From Desmodus rotundus (taxonomy: Eukaryota; Chordata; Mammalia; Chiroptera; Phyllostomidae), in contig NC_071389.1 in the NCBI RefSeq assembly GCF_022682495.2, forward strand, positions 60,906,239 through 60,970,238: a stretch of 64,000 nt of DNA. Reading direction: 5' to 3'. Shown here piece by piece: positions 35,900 through 47,729 of the stretch (positions are counted from its first letter, which is position 1; every line of letters starts with the position of its first letter). Both the position numbers and the translations under genes were made by a program. The notes under the pieces were generated by a model. It made no database searches, was not told where the DNA came from, and saw nothing but the letters and a program-made list of their open reading frames with translations.

Positions 35900-36544
35900 A
35901 TGGTGAATTACTACAAAGTTCTGGGGGTGCCTCCAAATGCTTCCTCCTGTGATATTAAGAAGGCTTATCATCAGTTAGCTCTTCAGGTGCACCCAGACAA
36001 GAACCCAGAAGACAAGGAGGCAGCTGAGGAGAAATTCAAACAAGTAGCTGAAGCCTATGCTGTTTTGTCTGATCCCAAGAAACGCAACAGCTATGACAAG
36101 TCCAGAGGGAACCACATCAAAAGGGAAAATAGAGGAGACGGTGGAGACAAAAACTATTTGAAGAAGGAACTGTGGTTTGAGAGGCCACACTGTGGTTTTC
36201 AAAATGTCTTTGAAGATGAAGACCTCTTCTTGGGAGATTTTTTCCCCACTGGCTACATGGGTAGAACCAGGAGATCCCGCTCCTCCTTCTTTGATGTGAC
36301 CCCCATTTTGGACACAGGATTTTCTACTTTTGTATCCCTGGAGCCCAGACCAAGTTCTTCTTCCTCTGGGACATTTGTCCCCTATGTAAGCAGTGGGATG
36401 GGAAACTTCCGGCTGGTCACCACGTGTAGCCAGATAGTGAATGGCAAGAGAGTTGTTACAAAGAAAGTTGTGGAAAATGTGAAAGAGAAGACTGAAGTGG
36501 AAGACGAAAGCCTATTCCATCAGACTCCTCCACGTCACTGGTAA
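35900..36544 (+). CDS. Intronless J-domain protein, DNAJB6/B8/B3-related, nested in the SAMD13 intron
   Basis: This is an intact 214-codon ORF whose ATG has a good Kozak context (A at -3, G at +4). Residues 1-69 form a type-B J domain: [20 protein letters not shown], the invariant HPD at 31-33, then [18 protein letters not shown]. Residues 70-120 replace the usual Gly/Phe-rich region with a charged, Gly-poor stretch. [11 protein letters not shown] (122-132), LDTGFSTF (137-144), a serine run (152-156) and SGMGNF (165-170) match the Ser-rich part of DNAJB6. [14 protein letters not shown] (180-193) is the conserved C-terminal beta strand. The protein ends about 20-25 residues earlier than DNAJB8 or short DNAJB6. 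J proteins stimulate Hsp70 ATPase. The lack of introns suggests an old retrocopy; no poly(A) tail or target duplication remains. The open frame suggests constraint. It is not a clear ortholog of any named DNAJB gene, so no symbol is given. Confidence 0.85.
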   Translation: MVNYYKVLGVPPNASSCDIKKAYHQLALQVHPDKNPEDKEAAEEKFKQVAEAYAVLSDPKKRNSYDKSRGNHIKRENRGDGGDKNYLKKELWFERPHCGFQNVFEDEDLFLGDFFPTGYMGRTRRSRSSFFDVTPILDTGFSTFVSLEPRPSSSSSGTFVPYVSSGMGNFRLVTTCSQIVNGKRVVTKKVVENVKEKTEVEDESLFHQTPPRHW

Positions 36545-37105
36545 GGAGTTGCTGCTGTACTTTCACAGGCAGACTTTCCTGTGAGGCTGGGGAGGCTGAC
36601 GCTTACCAAAGACAGAATTGGAATGTGAGAGTGTGTTGAACTGGAATGGACAGAGGTCAGCTTAGTCCAAACATCTCATTTTATAGAGAAAGAGAATAAT
36701 GCTCCATATGTTTTACAAGGAACTAGAAAGCAGCAGAGTTTGGCCCTTAGGACCAGGTCTTCTGATTCTAAATCGACCCTTCTTTTCCCTGCACTATGTC
36801 GGGACGTAGAGACCACCGCCACAGACCCGGCCTCCTGACTCAGGGCGCTGCCGCCAGGAGCCCCACTGACTTCCCGACTCTCATCTGCCCTGCCCTGCTA
36901 TGGTGCAGTTCGCTCTCTCTTGGTGGTCACTCTTTCTCTTTCCAGTCTTCCTCTTAGTTTCTTTTCTTCCCACCTCATCTTTCTTCCTGTACATTTTCAA
37001 TGAACTATATCACAATTAGGTCAATTGCAAGAGTTATCTAAGTATAGGTTGTTAGCAGAGAGAGAGTGAAAAGTAAATGGGTTAAGACCTTTTATATACT
37101 TTTTT
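36545..37105. other. Sequence downstream of the nested J-domain gene
   Basis: No poly(A)-derived A tract remains after the stop, so if this was a retrocopy the tail has decayed. The first AATAAA hexamers lie far downstream, near 37275 (inside a MIR) and 37934. No other gene is seen. Confidence 0.4.
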
Positions 37106-37107
37106 TT

Positions 37108-37330
37108 AAATAGCTAGCATTTATTGAGCACTCAGCTGATATCAGGAATTCTACTTCACATATGTTATCTCAATAATGCATCCGCAGTGAAATATAGTAG
37201 CTACTTTCCCCCATCATGTAGGTACAAAATGAGACTTTGATTAAGTATCTTGCTCCAGGCCCCACCTACTAAAGCAATAAAATAGTGTCTTACTCTAAAA
37301 CATGCTTATCTACTGAGCTATATTATCTAT
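37108..37330 (-). repeat. MIR SINE
   Basis: TAGCTAGCATTTATTGAGCA and CACATATGTTATCTCAATAA are the diagnostic start of reversed MIR; GTACAAAATGAGACTTTGAT continues it. Confidence 0.8.
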
Positions 37331-38089
37331 AGACCCTTCTCATTTATTTTTAGATTTAGGGTCTTGCCCTCATTGGAAATTTACACCTGTCATCTCTGAA
37401 CCTTACTTCCATGTGTGAGCACTTGCTGGGACTTTTTCAGTCAGTATGCAAACATTTTGAATATTATTGCCCAATAGGTGCCTGGTTACTTTTACATGAA
37501 GACAGAAGACATAAGCAATGTAAAAAGTTTCACTGAAACTAGCAAATGATTGTCCCTTAACACAGATCTATACAAGGATGCCAAGATGTGAATTATCTTT
37601 TTGTTTTGGCTTTAATCGTGCTATTCATGCAGTCGTGAGATTTTTTATTTGTTTGACTGGATGTGGTCACACTCCAACCCGTTCCTTTGAATGGGGTTCA
37701 CAGGAGGGTTCCTTGTGGAAAGTTACTGATGGAGTCTGCACTGGCTCTGCTGTGTTCCAGTTTCCAGTCTCAGGCTCGTTCTAGTACGTACACCATGCTG
37801 ACTGGCAAAATTTGGGTTTCGTTTGCATCACAGACTTGTACATAAAATTATGTAACAAATGAGTAGCTTTCTTAATTCAAGGAACACTCCTGTGTTTGTG
37901 ATTTTTATGTAGTTTTTCAATTTTTTAAAATTTTAATAAAACTTTTGAACTTGAACAGGAATATTCCTGCATCCCTCTGGCAAAGGGCAGCGTTCAGGTA
38001 GAGAGCACTCTTCCAGAACAGAGACAAAAGGTGGATTTGAAATTAGAACATAACTCATTTCTTTCGAAGCCCATACATTTCCACTTAGT

Positions 38090-38310
38090 AGTCATGGAGA
38101 ACCTCCTCTACCAGGCATTGTGCTGGTTGCCTTACATAACAGTGTCCCATTTAATCTCCCAAATCCTTCAAGGGTTTACCGCCATTTTACAAGGGATGAA
38201 ACTGAGGCTCAAGGAGGTTAAATCTCTTATCCAGGGTCACACAGCAAATTGTGGAGAAAGGCTCAGCCTGTGGTTGCTTGACCTGGAAGCTCACGTTTCC
38301 GATATGTTCC
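38090..38310 (-). repeat. MIR SINE
   Basis: CCATTTTACAAGGGATGAAA, CTGAGGCTCAAGGAGGTTAA and GGGTCACACAGCAAATTG match the reversed MIR core closely. Confidence 0.85.
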
Positions 38311-38400
38311 CATTCACCTGAGCTAATCATGAGTTAATAGGAAAGTTTTGTTGTAGGTATGAATGCTATTCATTTCAAAATTCTTAAAATGAGGATTTTC

Positions 38401-38554
38401 AGCCCTGGCCGGGTGGCTCAGTTAGTTGAAGCATCATCCCAAATGTCCAAAGTTTGTGGGTTCGATTCCTAGTTGGGACACCTGTGGGAAGCAACCAGTT
38501 GATCTCTCTCTCTCTCTCTGTCTCTCTCTCTCTCATCTATAAATATGTCCTCAG
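38401..38554 (+). mobile_element. VES SINE, shortened copy, in SAMD13 intron
   Basis: It starts AGCCCTGGCCGGGTGGCTCA, includes B box GGTTCGATTCC, then a (TC)n tract. It lacks part of the middle region present in the 18193 copy. Imperfect flanking repeats ATGAGGATTTTC and ATGAGGGGTTTTTC (38389-38400, 38555-38568) mark the insertion. Confidence 0.85.
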
Positions 38555-38568
38555 ATGAGGGGTTTTTC

Positions 38569-39420
38569 GTTAGAATTTCCAGACAGAGCTTCCTTTCACA
38601 AACCCTAGTCTGAGGTGAACTGCAGTGCAGCCACTGAACAAAGGGAAAATCTAATTGGAGCCTGGAACATGATTTTCCATTTTGTCTTAAATAAAATCCA
38701 AATTTCAGCATTTTTTGCAGACATACTTGGCTTTTGACAGAAATGCTGAGTTGTAGAGGACTTTTCGCTAGCAAAGATGTTTAAAAATTGACTTTGAGTT
38801 AATCAAGGAAGTTTTCTTGTTGTATAGAAATGCAGGCAGTGACATCTCTTCTTGATGCCTGTTTAAAATAGTAATAAGTGAGGTTGGAGCAAATACCAGC
38901 AAAGGAAAGATGGAGGGAGGGAAAGGCTTTGCTACTTTTTAAAGCATTTCAAGTGAGTCAGTGTTCATCACAGTGTGTAAGCTAGAGCATGAGCTTCGAA
39001 GTAACTTGTGATTCAGGTTCCTGTCACCTCACCTGCCTTCTGAACAGCCACTGTGACTTCCAGGTGTCAAAAGCCCCTCTGCGAACTCTCAGACTTGCAG
39101 GTTTTACTGGTGGGCCCTCTTTGGGATTACTAGCCACTGAACAAGAAAAAAAAAATACTTTAAGGTTGGAAAGTCAGTCCCTATGTCCTTAATTTCCCAC
39201 TCTTACCCTATTCAACCCACTGCTTTTTTATGCACTATGGTTTTGAACAGTTGTTTCCTACATATTAATGAGAGACATTTTGTTTTTTAGTAGATGACAA
39301 AATAAAGGTTTCCAACACTCAAAAATACCACAGACCAGTTAGAAGTACTTCCTTGTCCTTCTGTTCCAGTTCGTGTTAGGTGTTTGACAAGGGAAATGAG
39401 GACCGTGATCCTGTCCAGGA
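38569..39420. other. Non-coding intronic stretch
   Basis: No recognisable exon or repeat. Confidence 0.4.
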
Positions 39421-39429
39421 ATAATGACA

Positions 39430-39590
39430 AGTGATTGTATAACTTATTGCTCAGGGACAGGGCACATTTGCAAGGGTGTCATCTCATGGAGTCCTGTCAG
39501 AATCCGCATACCCCCTCCTACCCACAGAGGAGAGAGAGGAGGAAGGGACTTGCCTGAGGTCACAAAGTGGGCTCTTCTTCAGCCCCCTAG
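39430..39590 (-). repeat. MIR SINE fragment
   Basis: GGGACTTGCCTGAGGTCACA after a purine-rich tract matches the MIR 3' part; the 5' part is weak. Confidence 0.55.
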
Positions 39591-40380
39591 CCCGCGTTCC
39601 TCCCCCACAGAGATGTGCAGTGCACGTTTCCTCACAGCCTGGCGTAGTCTGCAGGAGGTTTGGCGGAGTGGCCCAGTGGGTCATGGTACAGGAGGGAGTC
39701 ACAGTTTTATGTAGCCACAGTTGCACGTGGGGCCCCCTTTCTGTCCGTCAGTGGGGGAGGTGGGTATGGATGTATGTGCGCAGAGTGATGAAACACACAT
39801 GCTGAGGCTTACCAAGCATACCATCCCTTGAACCCCGGTTCCCTAAGAACTAACTCAGCTTCTCCCACGGTAAGTGGTAACAACAATAAGGTAGCAGTCA
39901 GCATTCTCAGTGCTTGCTTTCTAAAAATTTCAAACCACTTTCTATACTTAGGGTCCTCATATCTTTCATGAGAAATCTATTTCATTTTGCCCCAAAGCTT
40001 TATAGTCTCCAGGTTAGTTGGAGCAAAGGATACATTGTTGGGTACCTGAAGGGTGTGGGGAGTGGACTCTGAGGAGAGCAGGGGAGAGAATTGGTGGTGG
40101 GGAGAGCCCTGCCCCTCACTACCTTATCTGGAATTTCAAAGCTCCATTAAGAGGAAGTATGGTAGGGCCTTCAACATGAGAGGTTGATTTTCATGAAGGT
40201 TGAGGCAGGATGATTCTCCTTTTAAAGGCAGGAAGAAAGTTCAGAGTGAGTGAGTCATTTTCCCAATGTTCATTGATGCGATTGACAAGATTCCAAAAAA
40301 CGAAGACTCTAGTCCCCATTAGTCCATCTAAACAACATACATGTACTTCTAAATGTGAAGAGGGACAGAGGGACTTAGGA
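39591..40380. other. Non-coding intronic stretch
   Basis: No recognisable exon or repeat; overlapping frames at 39424-39805 lack domain similarity. Confidence 0.4.
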
Positions 40381-40389
40381 AGAGAACAT

Positions 40390-40565
40390 CGGCTTCGGCT
40401 GTGAGCAGACGAGCATTCAAACCCTGTGCCATCCTTTCCTAACTTCTTCATCTTCATTCTTGATGGTTCACTTCTTGCCTTGGTTCCCAGTTTGCCTGTA
40501 AAATTAAGATGATAATCCCTGCCTGTCCTAATTTATAGAGTTATTTTAGGAACTAAGCACACAAA
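40390..40565 (+). repeat. MIR SINE
   Basis: GAGCATTCAAACCCTGTGCC, GCCTGTAAAATTAAGATGAT and TAGAGTTATTTTAGGAACTA match MIR in forward order. Confidence 0.65.
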
Positions 40566-40920
40566 ATTCTATTGATAAACTATTGATATTTTATAAATGG
40601 GAAGTGTCATTCCTTTTGGAAGCAGTATCTGTGGGTATGTATACTTAAGGGTACATACTCCAAACTTGCTGTCAGTTTTTTAAGACATTTGTGATGTGAT
40701 CTGGAAAACAAGAGCAGCAAGGAAATGTATTTAATCTGAGAATAAAAGTAGAAGATGGAAGAGAAAAACAGAAGATTTCATTTTGTTTCCATTTTGGCAT
40801 AAGTGGAAAAGTAATGATTTTAGCTTGGAGATAATCAGTGTGACTTTTTTGAACTTCTTTCTTTATTATTCTTGAGATTTTGTACTTACATGTTGGCTTT
40901 ACCCTCTGCTTCCATTATAG

Positions 40921-41064
40921 GAAATTGATGGAAAATCCCTGCTATTGATGACAAGAAATGATGTGTTGACAGGACTTCAGTTAAAACTGGGGCCTGCTCT
41001 GAAAATCTACGAGTACCACGTAAAACCTCTGCAGTCAAAGCATTTAAAGAACAACTCTTCATAG
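40921..41064 (+). CDS. SAMD13: SAMD13 terminal coding exon (C-terminal half of SAM domain, stop codon)
   Basis: This exon follows a clear acceptor (tract ending TTATAG, 40911-40920) and runs for 47 codons to TAG at 41062-41064. The peptide begins [20 protein letters not shown], the typical third and fourth helices of a SAM domain. It continues [18 protein letters not shown], the long C-terminal helix, and ends KHLKNNSS. The phase is 0 and matches the 25109-25220 exon exactly, giving a continuous SAM domain across a 15.7 kb intron. That intron holds an old L1 split by a MaLR-type LTR (26.4-27.7 kb), another L1 3' end (33.3-33.9 kb), a truncated antisense L1 (29.8 kb), a VES SINE (38.4 kb) and an intact nested J-domain gene. 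There are no frameshifts, so the gene looks functional. Confidence 0.95.
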   Translation, partial: EIDGKSLLLMTRNDVLTGLQLKLGPALKIYEYHVKPLQSKHLKNNSS

Positions 41065-42085
41065 TACGGTCCAGTTGGGGTCTCAGACCTCAAAAAATGC
41101 ACAAAGACATAATTCAGTTTCATGTGATGAAACTTTGTAAACAGAATACATACACGTGTATATGTAAAGAATTTCAACCAAATGAAACGTTATCCTATTG
41201 GATAGACTAGGCAATCCATCAGCTGACCTGAATTCAGTTAGGAGGAGCAAGGAGAACATGAGAACGTGTGGACGGGATAGTTTTCCTTGTGGGGTTTGTC
41301 AAAGAGAGTGAAAGAAATCAATCTTTGACATGATTAGTTACCCTTCCCCAGAAAAGTTTTGAAATCATAAGGATTTTCTTCATTTCTTCATAGATGGCTT
41401 TCCCAAAATTCATTTAAAAATTTAATGGAATGAGCATCTTTTGGTTACAGATTTGGGAAGGAGGAAAAAGAGAAAAAGATTGCTGTCTCCCTTGATTTCC
41501 TCTGCTCCTTAGAGCTTGTGTTACTGGGATGGAATTGCTGACACCCTTTTTTATAGAGGGTCCTCCACTTGACCTTATTAAGGTTTCACTGGGATATGCT
41601 GCGATGTGTGAAATGAACGTGCATCTTGGCCCCTTCAGGAGAGAACCGTAGCTCTAAAGGGAAAACTCTGTTGTGTATTGGGGATGTCCATCCATATTCA
41701 GCTAGCTTCCACAGGGGCTAATGGTATTTTCTGTATAGAATGGCTTTTAAATGGTTCTTTGTTTCTGAAGAAAGCATTTTTTCGCTTTATGGTTGTATTT
41801 ATAATAATTTGTTTCTGAAGAAATTTGCCAAGAGTTACAGATCAAAAGGCCTTGTTACCAGCACAGAATATTTTTATATATATTCCTTCATGATGGTGTA
41901 ATATTTTTTTAATTGCTCTGATGCTTTGTTTGATTCCTGGTTTGAGCACTTGTTTTTAAAAACTTGAAGAAATGGGCTTGCTACATCTCTGTTCAAAGAG
42001 ACATTTGTTCAATCTCCGTGTGTCGATGCCTTGTTGGGTTGGTGCTTTGTGGTTGCAATAAAGCATTGCTTCAGTTGATTCCTGG
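41065..42085 (+). other. SAMD13: SAMD13 3' untranslated region
   Basis: About 1 kb of AT-rich sequence with no convincing ORF follows the SAMD13 stop. It runs to a canonical poly(A) signal at 42057-42062, with a GT-rich element just downstream (TGGTGTGTGTTTG near 42083). No interspersed repeat is obvious inside it, unlike the flanking DNA, which fits a maintained 3'UTR. The exact cleavage position is estimated. Confidence 0.75.
42057..42062 (+). terminator. SAMD13: SAMD13 polyadenylation signal AATAAA
   Basis: A canonical AATAAA lies about 1 kb after the stop codon. A GT-rich downstream element follows within 20-35 bases, the usual arrangement for cleavage and polyadenylation. Confidence 0.8.
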
Positions 42086-42604
42086 TGTGTGTTTGACCTT
42101 TTCTGTTGGTTGCTTCTGCAGTTGGAATTAAGGATTCAGGTCACTCCTTAAAACCATGGACAGAAAGCTGAACCTTTAAAAAATGTAGATATAGGAAACA
42201 TTCAGATCTGTGTGTGGATTTATCTTCTTTACGTATGGAACTGCCTAAGCACGCTTGGTCCTTTCAACTAAAAATGTTTGTTGTGTTGTGTTGTGTTGTT
42301 TTGCTGTAGGTCAGTAGGGGTCATGATTGTTTTGGAAATTCTGATGAAAGCTGTGGACCTTCCTCCAGTCAAAAACTCTTATTTCCACATACGAAACTTT
42401 GCAGAGGTAATGGACTCCTCAAGTTCCCTCTTGCTTCCTCTCAAGTTAAGAATCACTATTTTAGAAAGTGTTACAGTTCGCTCCCCTGCGGAGATCATTT
42501 GCAGAACACACCTTCTGAGAATGAGAGCGAAAAAGCACAGGAAATGGTATAGTGAGTGGGTTTGAAAGACACACTCCAAATAATTGTTCACAGAGTATCT
42601 GAAA
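42086..42604. other. Sequence just downstream of SAMD13
   Basis: A (TTGTG)n run lies at 42278-42300. Nothing else is recognisable. Confidence 0.45.
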
Positions 42605-43028
42605 TTTGTTTGTTTATTTATTTTTCTTATTATGTATTTTTCTGTTTACTGAATTTGTTGGGGTGACTCTGGTTAACAAAATTCTGCAGGTTTCTGGTGC
42701 ACAGTTCTACAACACATCATCTGTATACTGCACTGTGTGTTCACCACCCCAAGTCAGGCCTCCGTCCACCACCACTTACCCCCCCATACCCTCCTCCACC
42801 CCCCCCCCCCGACCCCGGCAGTCACCACTGTTGACTGTGTCCACGAGTCCTTTCTCTCCGTTCTTTCTCCCTGAATCCTTCCATCCTCCCTCTCCAGCAC
42901 CCCTCCCTCGTGGCTGTCAGCCTGCTCTCTATTTATGAGTCTGTCTTTATTTTGCTTGTTAGCTCATTTTTGTTCATGAGATTCCACAGATGGGTGAAAT
43001 CATACGGTACTTGTCTTTCTCCGACTTA
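42605..43028 (-). mobile_element. L1 3' end, truncated, with a C-rich 3'UTR
   Basis: TTGGGGTGACTCTGGTTAAC, GTGCACAGTTCTACAACACA, a poly(C) run near 42802 and GAAATCATACGGTACTTGTC near the end are reversed L1 3' end features. It is a different subfamily from the copies at 29.8 and 52.1 kb. Confidence 0.75.
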
Positions 43029-43389
43029 AAATTTAAGTAATGCTTTGTTTTACTCTAAGTGGGGGAGGGTCACAAAAGGGACATTTTCTGTCCCCAAGTT
43101 CTCACAGTCTACCTGAGACAGCAAACAGAACACATGAGTAAAAGGCAGAATGTAGTTAAGTACTGTGAGGCGAGAGTAATGAAAGGTGAGAATTGCACCT
43201 GCTGGAGGCCTAGGTGGGAAAGAAGGGACAGGGCCTCTAGTAGAAGGGAGATGGAATGAAGAACTTGAATAACATTTCTGAAGGTGTTTCCCACAAGGGA
43301 CATAGTGATTCTGCTTGAACCCTGTACCTCAAAGGGACAGCATGAGGAATGTCCAGGCCCTGCTTCTGTGCATCCACCTGGTGCCTCCT

Positions 43390-43900
43390 GTAGTAGTTTG
43401 GAATAGGGTTTAGCTGTGAGTGATAAAACCTGCCTCCCCTGCTCTTACCTCACCTCGACAGGTAAAGTAAACAGGACAGAAACTTGCTTCTTTTCATGTA
43501 ATTGTCTACATAGGGGAACCAGGCATTCTCTGGTATGGTCCTCCATGATGGTAGGGGCAATATAGGCTCCATCTCTCTTTTTGCTCCATTTTGCATGGTA
43601 CTCCTTCCTAGAATTTCACAGCCCAAGGTGGCTGCTTTAGCTCTTGCCATTACCACTTGAATTCCAACCAGTGGGAAAACAAAAGGGGAAAGGTACATAC
43701 CTCCTTTTCTTAAGCACATCTCCGAGAAATTGTTCCTCTTTGTATCCTCTGATACGTTGCTGTCCAGAATTCAGTCACATTGTCATAACTAAGCTGCAAA
43801 AGAGACCTGAAATATTTCTTCTTAGAGACCATGGGCCCAGTTAAAATTCAGAAGCCCCATAATTCTGGAGATAAAGGATAAAGGATATTGGGGGATGACC
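43390..43900. repeat. Ancient repeat of an unnamed family (second copy)
   Basis: Shares motifs with 34640-35010, such as GAAACTTGCTTCTTTTCATG and AAGGTGGCTGCTTTAGCTCT with CCATTACCACTTGAATTCCA. Probably an old DNA transposon. Confidence 0.4.
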
Positions 43901-46900
43901 TGTTGTCACCAGTCAGCTGGCCATTGAACACTTGGGACAAATGACACTGAAAGTGTATCTTTAGTTGTATTTTTCTCTAGATTTGAATTTGGGCTCAGAC
44001 TCCTTTTAGTCTGAATGTTTTTATTACAGTCACCTTTCACAACGATTGGAAGTTTTGTTCATTAAGCCCATCCTAACTCAACCAAGCTTCAAACTTGGAC
44101 TGCTCTATTTTTTAAAAAAGGGAAGGAAAGTATGTTAATTGAAAGGCAAACTATTGCTCATATTTCTCTCAAGGTACAGAGGCCCGTGGCTTCAGCCATA
44201 ACACGGGGGGTGGACATGGTCCCGGGCCCAGGACTGTGTGGGCTACACTGTCTCCTATTATTCACTTACTGGCAGACTGCACTTGCCTACCTCGTCCTTC
44301 CATCTCTCGGCTTCTCTGGCATTTGGGGGCCGCTTTGCATTCACATCCCTCTCTCAAGCGAATCTTATCACCACTAATGTTGAAGACAGCTTGATAAATT
44401 CCATATTTTTAGAAATTAAATGAGAGAGAAAACTGTGAACCTGATGTCAGCTAGAAAATGAGGATTCTGGAGTCAGGAGATAATGGGGGGGGCGCGGTAT
44501 TTGCAGAGAAATGCTGATGTGGAAGAATTGGTCCACCTTAAAGGGCATGAAAAACACTCCCAGTGGGGCCTCCAAGGAATTCCTTAAATTCTGTCTCTGA
44601 AATGGGAGAATGCAGAACTCTCATTCTGAGACACCGTAAACCGTGGAGAGCAGTGGAGTCTGAATGCAGGCATCAGAACAAGCTGAATGGGATGTAGCAT
44701 GTGGTCTTTGGCCTTGCTGTTTATTTGCCATATGAAACAAGTGGTAGAAGTTCATTCATCCCCGCGCAGTACCATTCGAGTTTTGTAATAGCTCCTTGGC
44801 TCTCTTGTTTTCTCTTATCACAACCAGAACATTCACCATACCTACAATAAATTAGCATTTAGCCAACTAAAAAAAAGAAAGTGAATTGAAAAGAATCAAA
44901 TCATTCTTCAGCCTCTGTTGACAGCTTTCAGGCAAAATTAGCAAATTAAAGATAGTCTGCCCGTTCTTACACCCAGAATGAAGGCCTATGACGGGCAAGC
45001 CTGAGTACCTTGGCAATAAGGGAGGCTGCTTTTATGCCTTTCCCTCCTACCCCCAATCCAGGGAAAAGCAGTGTGATCAAAATAGGCCGCAGAGAGTGGC
45101 TGGAAGTACTTGAAATTCAGCAGGTAGGCAGCCCTAGTTCCCAGACAGCAGCAAAGCCAGAGCCGTCTGATTCCTTTTCAGATCACACTGGATTTCTATT
45201 AATGTGATCTGGGTCTGCAGCTGGGAGCAGACACACACGCCGCGTGGGGAAGCTCCTCGTGAGTGCAAGTGGGAAGGAGCATGCCTTGATGCCAACAGAT
45301 TTTATGTGAGAACGGTTTAATGTTGAATTCGATTATTTTTAACCAAAGGGGCTGACAGGATATCAGGACCACAAGGGACTTCAAAAAGTAATTGCCACTC
45401 CACCCCTCTCCCCACCCCACATCTGAACCTCCATAATTCAGACTCTAGAAAAGACACGTAATGAACTGATTTAAAGGCAAGCTCACAGACTGGTCGCTTT
45501 TCAGTAAAACCTAAGCTTACATGTTTTCTTCTGGCCACTGCAGTGTGTGTATGTTTTCGCAACTACATTTGCTTTCTTCTAGTCAGGCCGAAAGCCCCAA
45601 TTTATTACAATCTTTTAATTCCCTAACATCTTGCAGCCAGCAAAGGCACAGTTCTACACTGTCTGGGTCCTGAGGTATGATGAAATGTAGACCCCTGATC
45701 TAAAGCAAAGAGACCCAGACAGCCTCCTTAGCGTAAGCCAACTCAGGGACTGGACATGACCAGCGCAGCAGGTTTCACTGGAAACAAGCTGGCACATTGC
45801 ACTGGGGTGTGCAGCAGATATGAGCATCGTTTGTGATGCTTACTGGACATGATGAACGTGATGGAAAAGAGACCAGTTGCAGGCAGTCTCCTCATCTGTC
45901 CTCAACAAATGTCCCATGTGAGCATGGATTCTGCCCTCTGAGCTTAGTTTTACCCCGTCAGGGGCACACAGTGTTCCTCCATTGCATTAGTGAGACACAT
46001 CTTTGGAGGAATTTAATTTGGAAATGTCTAATGACCCACAGTTATCCAGCCGCTCCCACATTTGGAAGCCGAATGCAAAAATTACTTACCGGTGGTGATC
46101 CATCTGCCTTTGCCGGTCATTGCAAATGGTATCTGCAGGGGTCAGGTCTGGGCACAGGGCCATTAACTGTTTTCTGTAATGACTGCAGGATGAAGCTAAA
46201 TGTTCAAAGAGCTGACTGCTATAGGACAGATACGCTTCTTAGGAGACAAACTTGTTAATTCTGCTTCTAAACCGGGAACAGAAGCCACAGGGAGGAGGGA
46301 GAGAGCCATGGGTGCATTAATGAGCAGCTCGTTAGCTTCATGCTGTAGCTCCAGAGGCAATTAAATAGTTTGGGTACCATTTCTGGCCAGGAGTGGCAGT
46401 TCTACAGAGGGAAAAAGGGATTACAACAATCACATCCAAGTTCACTTGGTGACTATGGCTGTCTTCTATCTTTGTGAACCTCAAGAAGAGAGTTCTGTCT
46501 CGCCCACACTGGGCCAGAATAACAGAGGAGCCTGTGAATAAAGCAAGAGAAGCCTTTGGCTGCCTGCAAGTTGGTAGCTACATTAATTAATGTCTATTTA
46601 CCACAGGCAGGCTGTTCCTGTCTACGGGTATCTCTAGAGAGAAATCAGGAAAGCTGGGGGTGTCAGGCAATCTCCAAATAGAAAACGTGCCCCTCTTCCA
46701 TAGAATAAGTACAATGGGCAGACTTACTGCCTTTATCATGGCACAGGTGGGGGAGAGGTTAATGAGCAAAAGGGTAAACAATACTGAACCTACTTACTAC
46801 CTGTGGAGCGGGTCGTGGCCTGGGCAGCCAGATCTCCAAACAGCAAGATAAGGGAACATGTGCCACAAGGTAGCACATGCTGTTACCTAGGTGTCACCCA

Positions 46901-47460
46901 CGGGGCATCTTAGGTCACAGAGGTTAGAGGCCTTAAGCTCCCAGAAAAGTCAGGTAAAGCACCCAAGGAAAGATCTGCTGTAAGGGTCTCCAGCTCCGTC
47001 ACCTGAGGGGCATACCTGTGGCAAAGCTTTCAAGTTAGATGCCTTCGTGCTGAATTAAAGATAGCAGAATTGTTCTGTAAATGGTGTTTCATTCTCTTTT
47101 TCCGTGGATTATACTCTGTGTTTATATGCTGGGAAATATACAACTTGAAAATAAGATTAGAAAACTCATCAGATTATGGACATAAATTTGAGGGAAACTC
47201 AGTAAAACTCTTCAGCCAACCAGCCCGTCCTACCATTAAGAGTTAGTGTTTGGGACGGTCTCTCTCCTGCGCCGAAACTCAGTGACACCAGCTGCGGTGC
47301 AGCGGGAGGAAGCACTGGGGCTGTTCCCGATAAATCTGAACTTGAGTCCAGCCCCACCATTTACTTGACACGGGAACTCAGGTAAGTCCCGTGGCTCCTC
47401 TTGGCCTCAGACACCTCCTCAGTTCTCTAGTGCCGACACAGAGACCGAGCAAGCAGCACT
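43901..47460. other. Intergenic stretch between SAMD13 and UOX
   Basis: No exon or RNA gene is recognised. A 141-codon frame at 45833-46258 has no domain similarity or splice context. 46300-46390, with ATTAATGAGCAGCTCGTTAG, is repeat-free and looks like possible conserved non-coding DNA; unproven. Confidence 0.4.
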
Positions 47461-47464
47461 AGCC

Positions 47465-47725
47465 CAGCACCGTCCCACGAAAATATAATGCGAGCCACGT
47501 GTGCAGTTTTCAATTTTCTGGTAGTCACGTTTTAAAAAGTAAAAAGAAACAGAATTACATAATAAATTTAACCCAATATATCCCAAATTTACCATTTCCA
47601 TATGTAATCATTATAATAGTAATTAATGATATACTTGATAATCTCTTTTCATGTCTTCAAAATCCACTGTGTGTTGTATACTTACATGACATCTCAATTA
47701 GGACAGAAGCTCAAGTGTATCAGTT
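47465..47725 (+). mobile_element. hAT-like DNA transposon fragment
   Basis: AAAATATAATGCGAGCCACG, GTAAAAAGAAACAG, AACCCAATATATCCCAAATT and GACATCTCAATTAGGACAG match the first ~260 bp of the same family as 3989-8959. Confidence 0.7.
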
Positions 47726-47729
47726 CAGA

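Noticed and set aside
45833..46258. 141-codon + strand frame in the intergenic region
   Set aside because: No domain, low-complexity-free but unrecognisable peptide, no Kozak or splice support; length is plausible by chance in 64 kb.
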